Source of the DNA: Altererythrobacter xiamenensis
GTDB taxonomy: Bacteria > Pseudomonadota > Alphaproteobacteria > Sphingomonadales > Sphingomonadaceae
Assembly (NCBI GenBank): GCA_945906905.1
Contig: CAMDSM010000004.1
Location: 1 to 32,781 of the forward strand
Direction of reading: 5' to 3'
DNA: 32,781 nt
Notes under the pieces: generated by a model
Databases searched by the model: none
Seen by the model: only the letters and a program-made list of their open reading frames with translations
Told to the model about the DNA's origin: nothing
Shown here: in pieces, positions 1-9,225 of the stretch
Layout: every line of letters starts with the position of its first letter
Numbering within the stretch: the first letter of the stretch is position 1
Translations under genes and position numbers: made by a program

Positions 1-1
1 T

Positions 2-982
2 GCGCTGTTCGACCTGCCGTTTACCGAGCTGTTGTTCCACGCCGCGACAGTCCACCGCGCGCATCACGCAGCCGACGAAGTGCAATTGTGCACGCTGCTC
101 TCGATCAAGACCGGCGGCTGTCCGGAGGATTGCGGCTATTGCTCGCAAAGCGCCTCGGCCAACAGCGGGGTGGAAGCGACCAAGCTGATGGACGTGCAGG
201 CCGTGCTGCAACGCGCCGCGCAGGCCAAGGATGCAGGCAGCCAGCGGTTCTGCATGGGTGCCGCCTGGCGCAATCCCAAGGATCGCGACATGCCAGCGAT
301 TGTCCAGATCGTGGCAGGCGTGCGGGCCATGGGGCTGGAAACCTGCATGACGCTGGGCATGTTGACACCGCATCAGGCCGGGCAACTGGCCGAAGCGGGC
401 CTCGACTATTACAACCACAATATTGACAGCAGCCCGGAATATTATGAGCGCGTTATCTCCACCCGCACGATGGCCGATCGCCTTGATACGCTGGCCAATG
501 TCCGCGCGGCGGGGCTGAATGTCTGTTCGGGCGGGATCGTCGGCATGGGCGAAACACGCGCCGACCGGGTTGGCTTCATCCACACGCTTTCCACCCTGCC
601 GCAGCACCCCGAAAGCGTGCCGGTCAACGCACTGGTGCCGGTGAAAGGCACGGTTTTGGGCGATATGCTGGCCGATACGCCGCTGGCCAAGATCGACGAT
701 ATCGAATTCGTCCGCACCGTATCTGTGGCGCGCATCACCATGCCGCTGTCGATGGTCCGCCTCTCCGCCGGGCGCGAGGCAATGAGCGATGCCACGCAGG
801 CGCTGTGCTTCATGGCGGGTGCGAACTCGATCTTCACCGGCGACAAACTTCTGACCGCGCCGAATGCTGGCGATGACAGCGATGCGGCGCTATTCGCACG
901 GCTGGGACTTTCCGCGATGCAGGGCGAAGAGCCGATGCGGGCCAAGGCTGTGGCTTGCAGTTTCGGAGCAGGTGAACAATGA
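2..982 (+). CDS. bioB: Biotin synthase, 5'-truncated by the window edge
   Basis: Open frame from base 2 ([22 protein letters not shown]...) upstream of the called TTG at 32; radical-SAM motif [22 protein letters not shown] and NALVPVKGT motifs; TGA at 980-982. Confidence 0.97.
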   Translation, partial: ALFDLPFTELLFHAATVHRAHHAADEVQLCTLLSIKTGGCPEDCGYCSQSASANSGVEATKLMDVQAVLQRAAQAKDAGSQRFCMGAAWRNPKDRDMPAIVQIVAGVRAMGLETCMTLGMLTPHQAGQLAEAGLDYYNHNIDSSPEYYERVISTRTMADRLDTLANVRAAGLNVCSGGIVGMGETRADRVGFIHTLSTLPQHPESVPVNALVPVKGTVLGDMLADTPLAKIDDIEFVRTVSVARITMPLSMVRLSAGREAMSDATQALCFMAGANSIFTGDKLLTAPNAGDDSDAALFARLGLSAMQGEEPMRAKAVACSFGAGEQ

Positions 983-1317
983 CCTTCGCCCTTGCACTGC
1001 TGCTCGTGAGTCTCGTTGCCATTATTGTCGCCGCATGCGTGTTTCGGGCAATCTGGTCTTCGCTTGGCACGTCTCGACCCTTTCTTGCGGGGCTTGTGTG
1101 CTGCGTCATCGGCTGCACTCCCCTTACATGGTTCATATCGGAGGACTGGTTCGGACTAGGGGAACTTGCTTTGCACGGGCCACTCATTGCCATGTCCGCC
1201 GGGCTGGCACTTGTCGGCTTCATTTATTTTCTGGTTGGCTCTATTATCGGTCTGCGCAACGCAGTCCCTGCGCTTAAAAGGATAATGAAGATTGTCATCG
1301 ATGATTCACTTAATTGA
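979..1317 (+). CDS. Small hydrophobic membrane protein, unknown function (about 3 predicted TM segments)
   Basis: ATG overlaps the bioB stop as ATGA (979-982); hydrophobic segments [62 protein letters not shown]. Confidence 0.6.
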   Translation: MTFALALLLVSLVAIIVAACVFRAIWSSLGTSRPFLAGLVCCVIGCTPLTWFISEDWFGLGELALHGPLIAMSAGLALVGFIYFLVGSIIGLRNAVPALKRIMKIVIDDSLN

Positions 1318-1347
1318 TCGCTGCGAAGTAGGCCGCCTGACAATCAA

Positions 1348-2160
1348 ATGACCTTCGACTACCCCGCCTATATCGCCTGCTTCCTGAGCGGCGACGACGA
1401 TGCGCTGGTGGAGCGGTTCTTTGCCGACGATTGCGAAATGCATTCCGGCAGCGGCGTGCGGCGGGGGAAGGTGGGGATGAAGGAATTCCTCGCCTGGGCG
1501 CATGATGGGGTGCGGGAATGTCCGCGTATTCAGCATTACGTGCAGGATGAAAGCAGCCTGTTTGCCGATATCGACATGGATTTCCACGCTACCCGCCACC
1601 GGCCCGACTTTCCTTTCGGCGCAATGTATCCCGGTGACACCATAACGGTTAAATTTCTCGCTCGCTATGACCTTAATGGTGAAGGAAAGATTACCCGGCT
1701 CAGCACCATGACATGGCCGCCCGAGCAAGGCGTGACCAAGATCGCGCCGCTGGGCGGGCATCCAGGTCAGGTGGCGGCCTATCACGCTTATGCGGCGGCG
1801 TTTTCGGCGGGCGATCCGTCACGCTACACGCGGTTTTACACCGATGATGTGGTGCTGGAACTGGGTTCGGTTCCGCCGATCTATGGCGCCACGGGCATCG
1901 CCGAATACTACACCGCGATGTTCAAATCGGTGCGCGAGATGCTGACGATCCATTCGCTTGATGCCAGCGACGAACAGCTGGTGGTCGATTGCACTAGCCG
2001 CTTTACCGCCGCGACCGATGCGCCAGATTTCGTGGTCGGGGCGTTGAAGCGAGGCGACTCTATCGATGTGCGGGTGATCGTGACCTATGCCTTGCGCGCA
2101 GGACGCATCTGCCACATCGGCGTGAAACGCGGCGGGGAGCCGGTGTTTCCGCGGGCTTGA
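1348..2160 (+). CDS. Protein with two tandem SnoaL/NTF2-like domains
   Basis: Two successive alpha+beta modules of the type 'F.sGD...l..fya.D....': YIACFLSGDDDALVERFFADDCEM and YAAAFSAGDPSRYTRFYTDDVVL. Confidence 0.75.
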   Translation: MTFDYPAYIACFLSGDDDALVERFFADDCEMHSGSGVRRGKVGMKEFLAWAHDGVRECPRIQHYVQDESSLFADIDMDFHATRHRPDFPFGAMYPGDTITVKFLARYDLNGEGKITRLSTMTWPPEQGVTKIAPLGGHPGQVAAYHAYAAAFSAGDPSRYTRFYTDDVVLELGSVPPIYGATGIAEYYTAMFKSVREMLTIHSLDASDEQLVVDCTSRFTAATDAPDFVVGALKRGDSIDVRVIVTYALRAGRICHIGVKRGGEPVFPRA

Positions 2161-2720
2161 GAAGATCGTCCGCCCGCACAATATCTTCAGGCCGGTCAAT
2201 ATCGAGCAACATTGCAGGCAATGGTTCGAACATTGCCACGCCCTTTCTCGATGAGAGTAAGGCCCCTGCCCCGGCATCGCCCGTCAACCCCGCCAGCTCC
2301 GCCAACAGCGCCGGGCCAAACAGCGCAGGCACTCCCGCCTTGCCGTTCGGGTAAAGCGTCGCCGCCAATGGCCCGGCACCCACCAATGCCCGCAGATGCG
2401 CGGGATCGATCAGCGGCATATCCGCCAGCAACACCAGCAGCGTGCGGCCTTCTGCGTGCGCGGCGGCGAGAGCCAGCGAGGTGCCGAGGCCTTGCGCGGC
2501 GTTTGGATTGGTCAAAAGCTGCCAACCCGAATCCGCCGCGAATTGCGGAGCCTGCGGGCCGACCACAATCACCCCCGGCTCCAGCCCCGCCGCCTCCACA
2601 GCATCGAGCACCCACTGCCCCACGGGCTTGCCAGCCAACATCGCATCCAGCTTGCCGCCGCCAAACCGGCTCGCCCCGCCTGCCGCCAGCACGGCCACCA
2701 GAACGCCTGTATCAGCCATG
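2060..2720 (-). CDS. MobA/MocA-like NTP transferase (molybdenum cofactor cytidylyl/guanylyltransferase family)
   Basis: Within the longer ORF 2060..3241, ATG at 2720 gives MADTGVLVAVLAAGGASRFGGGKLDAMLAGKPV, the family nucleotide-binding signature; LLADMPLIDP motif. Confidence 0.87.
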
Positions 2721-3536
2721 GTGCGGGTGGATCGCTTCATATTCGCCGGCCACTGCGGCCAGGATCGACAAGGCCAGTGCCATCGGCTCACGGCTGTGCT
2801 GAACCACGCCGATCGGGCTGGCCACGCGGGCGATCTGCGACTGCTCGACGCCGCTTGCCAGCAGTCGCTCGGCCCGTTCCTCGCGCGCCGTCCGCCCGCC
2901 TTGCGCGCCAATGAAGAACGCGGGCGTCGCCAACGCCCATTGCAGAATCGCTTGCTCCCATTCGTGATCGTGGAACAGCAGGATAACCGCGCTCCACCGA
3001 TCAATGCCGATGTTGCCGGGAGGCTTGCCGAGTGCGAGCGCGCCGTCTTTGCTGTGGCTCTCCACTTCCAGCCCCGCCGCGCAGCCCAGCAGCGCCAGCG
3101 CCTCCAGCTCCGGCCCCTCGCCAAACAGCACCAGTCGCAGCGCAGGGATATAGTGGCGCTGGGCCAAGGGACCGAGCGGCAAGGCCAGCGTCGCCTCCTG
3201 CCGCATATCGAGCAGGTCCGCCGCCGCGCGGGCTGCTGCACGATCCGGGTTGGGATCGATCAGAATATCCAGACCGCTGCCACACGGCAGGCGAAAGTCG
3301 ATCAGTGGCGACCCTGCACCAAAGCGCATCACCCGCCGCTCACCGCCCGCCAGCACTTCGGCCGCCAGTTGTCGCTCGAGGCAGCCATCGGCCAGGCTGC
3401 CGGTCACCGAACCATCGGGATGCACCGCCAGCTGCGCGCCAAGACGGCGCGAGAAGCTGCCCTCGATGGCACTGATAGTGCACAGCCCCACCCCCGGCTC
3501 AATCGCCGCGCGCAAGGCTGCCCGGTCGTCAGTCAT
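2712..3536 (-). CDS. XdhC/CoxI family protein (molybdoenzyme maturation)
   Basis: GSLADGCLE, LPCGSGLDILID, C-terminal domain SAVILLFHDHEWEQAIL...FFIGAQGGRTAREERAERL...IARVASPIGV; overlaps the MobA-like start by 9 nt. Confidence 0.88.
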   Translation of the reverse strand: MTDDRAALRAAIEPGVGLCTISAIEGSFSRRLGAQLAVHPDGSVTGSLADGCLERQLAAEVLAGGERRVMRFGAGSPLIDFRLPCGSGLDILIDPNPDRAAARAAADLLDMRQEATLALPLGPLAQRHYIPALRLVLFGEGPELEALALLGCAAGLEVESHSKDGALALGKPPGNIGIDRWSAVILLFHDHEWEQAILQWALATPAFFIGAQGGRTAREERAERLLASGVEQSQIARVASPIGVVQHSREPMALALSILAAVAGEYEAIHPHHG

Positions 3537-3539
3537 AGC

Positions 3540-4493
3540 TCAATGCTGGTGCGGATCGGGGATGTTCATGACCAGCGTCGGCGTTTCACCGCGCAGTTCC
3601 TGGAAGGTGAGGCGGAGATTGATCAGCGCGCGCGCCCATGGGGTGCCGCCATATTGCAGACCCGGCTTGATCGCATGGTCAAGGAAAATCGCGAAGCTGG
3701 GGTTGCGTTCCATCGCTTCCAACGCCTGTTCCGGCGTGCCGCCATTCTGCAGCGTCTGCTCGGCGGTGGCCACCAGAGCGCGGTTGAACTGGGTGAAGCT
3801 GCGGAATTCGGCCCAGGTCGAGACATTACCGTGGCCCTGGATCACATAATCCACACCCGGGATCGAGTAATAGGCTGCCGTCAGCGTGGTCGGCAGTGCC
3901 AGCATTGATCCGCCCGAGCCGGGATCGATCAGCGGGCTCATATGCCAGGCATAGATATCGCCCGCCGCCATTGCGCGCGCGGCGGGGAAGACGATGAAGG
4001 CATCGCCATCGGTGTGTCCGGCGCCGAAATAATACAGATCAATCTGGTCGGCACCATCGCCGATCGTCATCTGGGTGGAATAGCTGCGATCAACCTCGGC
4101 CACGCCGAAGGGGCCGCCCGCCGTTTCCATCCGCCGCTCTGTGTTGACGTGAGCGATCACTTCGATCCCATCACCCGAGAGCGTTTCGAGCTGGTTGTTC
4201 GAGCCAATGTGATCGGGATGCGAATGGGTGTTGATGATCATGCCCACGGGCTTGTCGGTAATGCGGGCCACTTCGGCCAGGATCGCATCGCCGCTGTTGG
4301 GCAGTTTGGTATCGACCAGCACAACATCATTGGCGCGCACGAACACGGTGGTGTTCCCGCCAGCGCCGAAGATCTTATACACATTGCCGCTGACCTGTTC
4401 GATCTCGGTTATGCCGGGCAGGCCCTGCGCGGTAACGCCCACTGCGGTTAGGCCGCATGTGACGATGGCGCCAAGCACCGCTAAACGCTTCAT
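3540..4493 (-). CDS. Secreted MBL-fold metallo-hydrolase
   Basis: N-terminal signal peptide MKRLAVLGAIVTCGLTAVGVTAQG; metal motif THSHPDHIGSNN; later GAGHTDGDAFI and VIQGHGNVS. Confidence 0.92.
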   Translation of the reverse strand: MKRLAVLGAIVTCGLTAVGVTAQGLPGITEIEQVSGNVYKIFGAGGNTTVFVRANDVVLVDTKLPNSGDAILAEVARITDKPVGMIINTHSHPDHIGSNNQLETLSGDGIEVIAHVNTERRMETAGGPFGVAEVDRSYSTQMTIGDGADQIDLYYFGAGHTDGDAFIVFPAARAMAAGDIYAWHMSPLIDPGSGGSMLALPTTLTAAYYSIPGVDYVIQGHGNVSTWAEFRSFTQFNRALVATAEQTLQNGGTPEQALEAMERNPSFAIFLDHAIKPGLQYGGTPWARALINLRLTFQELRGETPTLVMNIPDPHQH

Positions 4494-5659
4494 GATCCCG
4501 CTCCCGATAAAAACACTCTCTCAATGAACCAATAGGCACCCGCTGCGATCACCGCAAGCGAGCCAATTGTCGCGATCTGTCGCGCCAGTTTGTCGCTGCG
4601 ACGACGGATCAGCAGCAGCAGTCCGGTAACCGCCAGAACGATGGCCAGCTGGCCGATCTCCACCCCCAGATTGAAGCCGAACAACGACCACGCCAGCTGC
4701 CTGTCGGGCAAGGCCAGCTCGCGCAGGACATAGGCAAAGCCGAAGCCGTGGATCAGGCCGAAGGCGAAGGCGAAAACGCAGCGGAAATCGCGTGACTTTT
4801 CAGGCTCCGCCCCGCGCAGCAGATTATCCGCCCCCACCACCACAATGCTCAACGCGATCAGCGGCTCAATCACGGCGGAGGGTATCATCACGATTTCGAG
4901 CGCGGCCAGCGTCAGCGTCAGCGAATGGCCAAGCGTAAAGCTGGTCACGATCAGCGCCAGCCGCCGCCATGATCCGCCCAGCAGGATCAGACCGATTACG
5001 AACAGAATGTGGTCCGGCCCGATCATGATGTGATGCACGCCGCTGGGGATGAAGGTGCCCAGCACCGCCAGCACCCCGGCGCTGGTCCCCGCATAATGCG
5101 TGCGCGGACCAGCGCCGTCGCCCATGATCCACTGTTGGCTGAGCGCATCGCCCTCGTAGATATTCACAAAAGTCTGATGGGCCGGATCATAGGGGAACAG
5201 TTGCGCGGCCACTTCCAGCGCGGCGGGCGAAGCGGATGGAATGGTGAAGGTCAGCCGCACCGCGTCATCGCCCGCCACTGGCTCGATCGATTGCCACACC
5301 AGCGGCGCAAGGTTGCCCGGACCAATGTGGATTCGTTGACCGAGAATTGATCCAATTTGGCTGTATTGCCTCGACAACACACTTTGGTCGAGCAATAGTG
5401 CTGGTTCATCGGAATGTAGTTCGTGCGCCAGGTCGATCACATGCACTGTCACCACGCCATCAATCCGCGCCTCCTCAAGGTGCAGATCAAGGTAGCTGAA
5501 CGGTGCGGGATGGGCCTGGGCTGAAATGGTCAGCAGCAAAACACCAACGCTCACCGCCAATATCGCGAAGGCGCGGCCGATGGGGCGTTGCAGACACAGA
5601 ACAGGTTTGAAGAAAAGTTTCATCGCCAACGATATGCTGTGGAATACATGGCCGATCAA
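4490..5659 (-). CDS. HupE/UreJ-family membrane protein with N-terminal exported domain (alternative start MKLFF at 5623)
   Basis: Signal peptide then soluble domain (AHPAPFSYLDLHLEEARIDG); C-terminal multi-TM region GVHHIMIGPDHILFVIGLILL, TSFTLGHSLTLTLA, FGLIHGFGFAYVL, FNLGVEIGQLAIV. Confidence 0.88.
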   Translation of the reverse strand: MIGHVFHSISLAMKLFFKPVLCLQRPIGRAFAILAVSVGVLLLTISAQAHPAPFSYLDLHLEEARIDGVVTVHVIDLAHELHSDEPALLLDQSVLSRQYSQIGSILGQRIHIGPGNLAPLVWQSIEPVAGDDAVRLTFTIPSASPAALEVAAQLFPYDPAHQTFVNIYEGDALSQQWIMGDGAGPRTHYAGTSAGVLAVLGTFIPSGVHHIMIGPDHILFVIGLILLGGSWRRLALIVTSFTLGHSLTLTLAALEIVMIPSAVIEPLIALSIVVVGADNLLRGAEPEKSRDFRCVFAFAFGLIHGFGFAYVLRELALPDRQLAWSLFGFNLGVEIGQLAIVLAVTGLLLLIRRRSDKLARQIATIGSLAVIAAGAYWFIERVFLSGAGS

Positions 5660-5770
5660 CCTATTACCCTTTGATACACGCTTCCATTTGGAGCAAGTGC
5701 CAGAGAGGACTAGGCGGCGCGTCAGGTCATTTTGCCGTTAATGAGGGTTAGTTTGGGGTCGATTTCCAAC

Positions 5771-7180
5771 ATGACAGGGTGCTTGCTGAAAGGCAGCGGG
5801 CCGTTGCTGGTGCTGCTTGTGGCTGGCTGCGCGCGTCCCGACGTCACCCCGCCGCAAGCCACCATCGTCGTGCCACAGCACTGGGCGGAGAGTGGTGCAA
5901 CGCCGACCAGCCTTGACCTGACCGAATACTGGCAGCTGCTCGATGATCCGCTGATCACCCATCTGGTCGAAACTGCCTTGGCCAACAACCGCGACCTGGC
6001 CCAAAGCGCCGCCCGGCTCGATCAATCGCGCAGCCAGCTGGTGCAGGCGCGCTCATCGTTGCTGCCCAGCCTCAACGCCTCTGGCCGCGGCAATCGCGAT
6101 CTAGGCGACAATGCCCCAGACAGTTTCGGCTTCTCGCTCGGCGTCGATGCCAGCTGGGAGGCGGATATCTTTGGCCAGATCGGTGGCAATATTTCGGCGG
6201 CAGAGGCTGACCTGTTGACCGCCGGTTATTCGCTGGCCGATCTGCAGCGGCTGATCGCCGGGCAAGTGGCCATTTCCGCGATCAATGCCCGCGCCATCGC
6301 CCAACAGCTCGAAATCGCCCGCTCCACGCTGGACAATCAGGAGGACAACCTGCGGATCGCCCGCTGGCGTAATCAGGCAGGGCTTGTCTCCAGTCTCGAT
6401 GTTGAACAGGCGCGGGCGCAACGGGCGCAAACCGCGGCCAGCATTCCGGCGTTGGAAAGCAGCCTTGTCGCCACCGCTAATTCGCTCTCGACCCTGATCG
6501 GAGAGCCTCCCGGCCGTGTGCTGTTTGAACTTGCCGAGCTGCGCCCGATACCCAATCCCACCGCTCTGGCCGGGTTCGAAGCCCCCGCCGATGTGCTGCG
6601 CCGCCGCCCCGATGTGCGCGGGGCCGAAGCCAACCTGCTGTCCGCCACCGCCAGTATCGGCGTGGCCCGGGCGCAATTATATCCGCTGCTGCGCTTGTCG
6701 GGCAATATCGGCTCAAGTTCGCTGGGCATTTCCAACCTGTTTGACGTGATGGCATCAAGCGTGGTCGCCTCTGTCAGCCAGCTGATCTTTGATGGCGGAC
6801 GCACGCAGGCACAGATTGACAGCGCTGAGGCTGGCGCGCGCGGCGCGCTGGCGGCGTGGGAGCAGGCGATCCTTGGCTCGCTGGAAGATGTCGAAAGCGC
6901 GGCAGTAGACCAAAGCAGCGCGATCCAACGCGTCGCGCTCAATGTTGAGGCGGTCGATGCGGCCAGCAATTCGGTGCTTCTAGCCCGCAGCCAATACCAG
7001 GCCGGCCTGAGTGACTTCCAGACGCTGCTGTCGGCCGAAAGCCAGCTGCTGTCCGCCCGCAACCAGCTGGTCAGCGCGCAGGCCGACCGGGCGAGCGCTT
7101 TCGTGAGGTTGACCCAGGCGCTGGGCGGTGGCTGGAATGCCCGTGAATTCTCCCTGCCTAGCGAAGACAGGACGCCGTAA
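5771..7180 (+). CDS. Outer-membrane efflux lipoprotein, TolC/NodT family
   Basis: Called ORF 5732..7180; ATG at 5771 gives MTGCLLKGSGPLLVLLVAGCARPD with lipobox; two OEP repeats; LRRRPDVRGAEANLLSATASIGVARAQLYP. Confidence 0.93.
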   Translation: MTGCLLKGSGPLLVLLVAGCARPDVTPPQATIVVPQHWAESGATPTSLDLTEYWQLLDDPLITHLVETALANNRDLAQSAARLDQSRSQLVQARSSLLPSLNASGRGNRDLGDNAPDSFGFSLGVDASWEADIFGQIGGNISAAEADLLTAGYSLADLQRLIAGQVAISAINARAIAQQLEIARSTLDNQEDNLRIARWRNQAGLVSSLDVEQARAQRAQTAASIPALESSLVATANSLSTLIGEPPGRVLFELAELRPIPNPTALAGFEAPADVLRRRPDVRGAEANLLSATASIGVARAQLYPLLRLSGNIGSSSLGISNLFDVMASSVVASVSQLIFDGGRTQAQIDSAEAGARGALAAWEQAILGSLEDVESAAVDQSSAIQRVALNVEAVDAASNSVLLARSQYQAGLSDFQTLLSAESQLLSARNQLVSAQADRASAFVRLTQALGGGWNAREFSLPSEDRTP

Positions 7181-8484
7181 TGAGCCAGACCGAACAGACC
7201 AGTCCTTCAGACATCGAGGAATTCCTCGGCAGCGACAAGAAGCCCTGGTGGAAACGCAAGATCGTGTGGATCCCGGCGCTGCTGGTCGTGCTCGGCCTGA
7301 TCGGCTGGGCGGTGCTCGGCGGGGAAGAAGCCAAGCCCGAATATATCACCGAAGAAGTGGAAACCCGCAGCCTCGATCTGCTGGTCACCGCCACCGGCAA
7401 CCTGCGCCCGACCAATCAGGTTGAAGTCGGCTCCGAAGTGTCGGGCCGGGTTGATCAGGTGCTGGTCGATGTGAATGACCTGGTGGTGCGCGGACAAGTG
7501 CTGGCGCTGATCAACACCGATGTGATCGACGATCAGATCACCCAAGGCCGCGCCAACCTCAATGCCGCACGCGCTGCTGTGGAGCAGGCCCGCGCAACGA
7601 TGGATGTCGATGTCGCCCAGCTTGAGCGTCTGCGTGAGGTCTATCGCCTGTCCGATGGCCGCGTGCCCTCGCAGCAGGAAATGGCCGCTGCTGAAGGCGC
7701 GGTGCGGCGCAATCGCGCGGGCGTTGCAGCGGCGCAAGCCAATGTCGTCGCCTCGCAAGCCTCACTCTCCACCGCTTTGACCAACCGTGATCGCGCAGTA
7801 ATCCGCTCGCCCGTGGCCGGTGTGGTTCTGGTCCGCCAGATTGAGCCGGGGCAAACTGTCGCCGCCAGCTTCAACACCCCCACCCTGTTCGTACTGGCCG
7901 AGGATCTGTCGCGGATGCAGCTACGGGTGAAGGTGGATGAAGCTGACGTGGGTCAGGTGGAATCCGGCCAGGCGGCCACTTTCACCGTCGATGCCTATCC
8001 TGGCCGCGAGTTCCCGGCCACTGTCGAGCGGGTCGATCTCGCGTCGGGCAATATCGCCACAGCCGCCGACACCGCTGCCCAAAGCAATGCCGTGGTCGAA
8101 TATGAGGCGCGCCTCACGGTCAACAATTCCGATGGCCTGCTGCGCCCCGGCATGACCGCCACCGCCAATATCGCAACCCAGAACACCGCCGCGCAAATGG
8201 TCGTCCCCAACGGCGCATTGCGCTTCGCCCCGCCCGAGGACGAGGAAACCGGCGGCGTGCAACTCAGAGGCGATGGCGAAGAATTCGGACTGGAGCGTGA
8301 GGAAGAACGCGCCACCATTGGCGCGGGCAGCCAGCAGACGGTGCATGTGCTCGATGCATCGGGCGATCTTCGGGCGATCACCGTCACCACCGGGCTTTCG
8401 GACGGGCGCTACACCGTCGTGACGTCAGACGAGCTGGAGCCGGGCATGCGGGTTGTCACCGCGATCAAGTCTGAGACTGAGTGA
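7180..8484 (+). CDS. HlyD/MacA-type periplasmic adaptor
   Basis: TAATG overlap with the upstream stop; single N-terminal TM; VEVGSEVSGRVDQVLVDVNDLVVRGQVLALI lipoyl half-motif, coiled coil, VIRSPVAGVVL. Confidence 0.93.
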   Translation: MSQTEQTSPSDIEEFLGSDKKPWWKRKIVWIPALLVVLGLIGWAVLGGEEAKPEYITEEVETRSLDLLVTATGNLRPTNQVEVGSEVSGRVDQVLVDVNDLVVRGQVLALINTDVIDDQITQGRANLNAARAAVEQARATMDVDVAQLERLREVYRLSDGRVPSQQEMAAAEGAVRRNRAGVAAAQANVVASQASLSTALTNRDRAVIRSPVAGVVLVRQIEPGQTVAASFNTPTLFVLAEDLSRMQLRVKVDEADVGQVESGQAATFTVDAYPGREFPATVERVDLASGNIATAADTAAQSNAVVEYEARLTVNNSDGLLRPGMTATANIATQNTAAQMVVPNGALRFAPPEDEETGGVQLRGDGEEFGLEREEERATIGAGSQQTVHVLDASGDLRAITVTTGLSDGRYTVVTSDELEPGMRVVTAIKSETE

Positions 8485-8496
8485 GCTGGACCCAGG

Positions 8497-9225
8497 GTGA
8501 GCGATCAACCCATCATCGAGCTTAAAGGCATCACCAAGACCTTTGGCACCGGAACCGCCGCGTTCCAGGCGCTCAAAGGTGTGGACATGACGATTGCGCG
8601 CGGTGATTTCGTCGCGGTGATGGGGCCATCGGGTTCGGGCAAGTCGACCACGATGAATATCCTTGGCTGCCTGGATGTGCCCACCTCGGGCGTGTTCAAG
8701 TTCCTCGGCGCGCAAGTGCAGGCCCTCAACCGCGATCAGCGCAGCCTGCTGCGGCGGCGTTATCTCGGCTTTGTTTTCCAGGGCTTCAACCTGCTGGCGC
8801 GAACTTCGGCGGTCGAGAACGTGGAGCTGCCGCTGATCTATCGCGGCCTCGGCAAGGCAGACCGCCGCGCCGCCGCCTTGCGCGCCTTGGACCGGGTGGG
8901 ACTTGTCCCATGGGCCGATCACACCCCGGCCGAACTTTCAGGCGGACAGCAACAGCGGGTCGCCATCGCCCGCGCCCTCGTCACCGATCCCGAGGTGCTG
9001 TTGGCGGATGAGCCGACGGGCAATCTCGATTCCGAACGCTCGGTAGAGATCATGAAATTCCTCGGTGAACTCAACGCCCAAGGCATCACCATCCTGATGG
9101 TCACGCATGAGCAAGAGATGGCCGCCTTTGCCAAGACCATCGTCCATTTCAAGGATGGGCTGGTCGAACGGATTGAACGCGGCATGTTGGCCCAGCACTC
9201 GGCCTCCACAGGGGTGCCCGGCTGA
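8497..9225 (+). CDS. ABC transporter ATP-binding protein, MacB/LolD type
   Basis: Walker [10 protein letters not shown], signature [15 protein letters not shown], Walker [16 protein letters not shown] start after AGG-containing leader. Confidence 0.96.
   Translation: MSDQPIIELKGITKTFGTGTAAFQALKGVDMTIARGDFVAVMGPSGSGKSTTMNILGCLDVPTSGVFKFLGAQVQALNRDQRSLLRRRYLGFVFQGFNLLARTSAVENVELPLIYRGLGKADRRAAALRALDRVGLVPWADHTPAELSGGQQQRVAIARALVTDPEVLLADEPTGNLDSERSVEIMKFLGELNAQGITILMVTHEQEMAAFAKTIVHFKDGLVERIERGMLAQHSASTGVPG

Noticed and set aside
864-1277. 137-aa + strand ORF overlapping bioB and the small membrane protein
   Set aside because: Out of frame with bioB and with the better-placed ATGA-coupled 979..1317 ORF; Cys/Arg/His-rich with no coherent hydrophobic pattern.
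2442-3908. 488-aa + strand ORF
   Set aside because: Antisense across MobA-like, XdhC-like and MBL genes, which all have strong motifs.
5660-5770. Divergent promoter between the HupE-like operon and the NodT-like gene
   Set aside because: Position makes a promoter likely, but I could not identify convincing -35/-10 boxes or an operator by eye, so it is not called.
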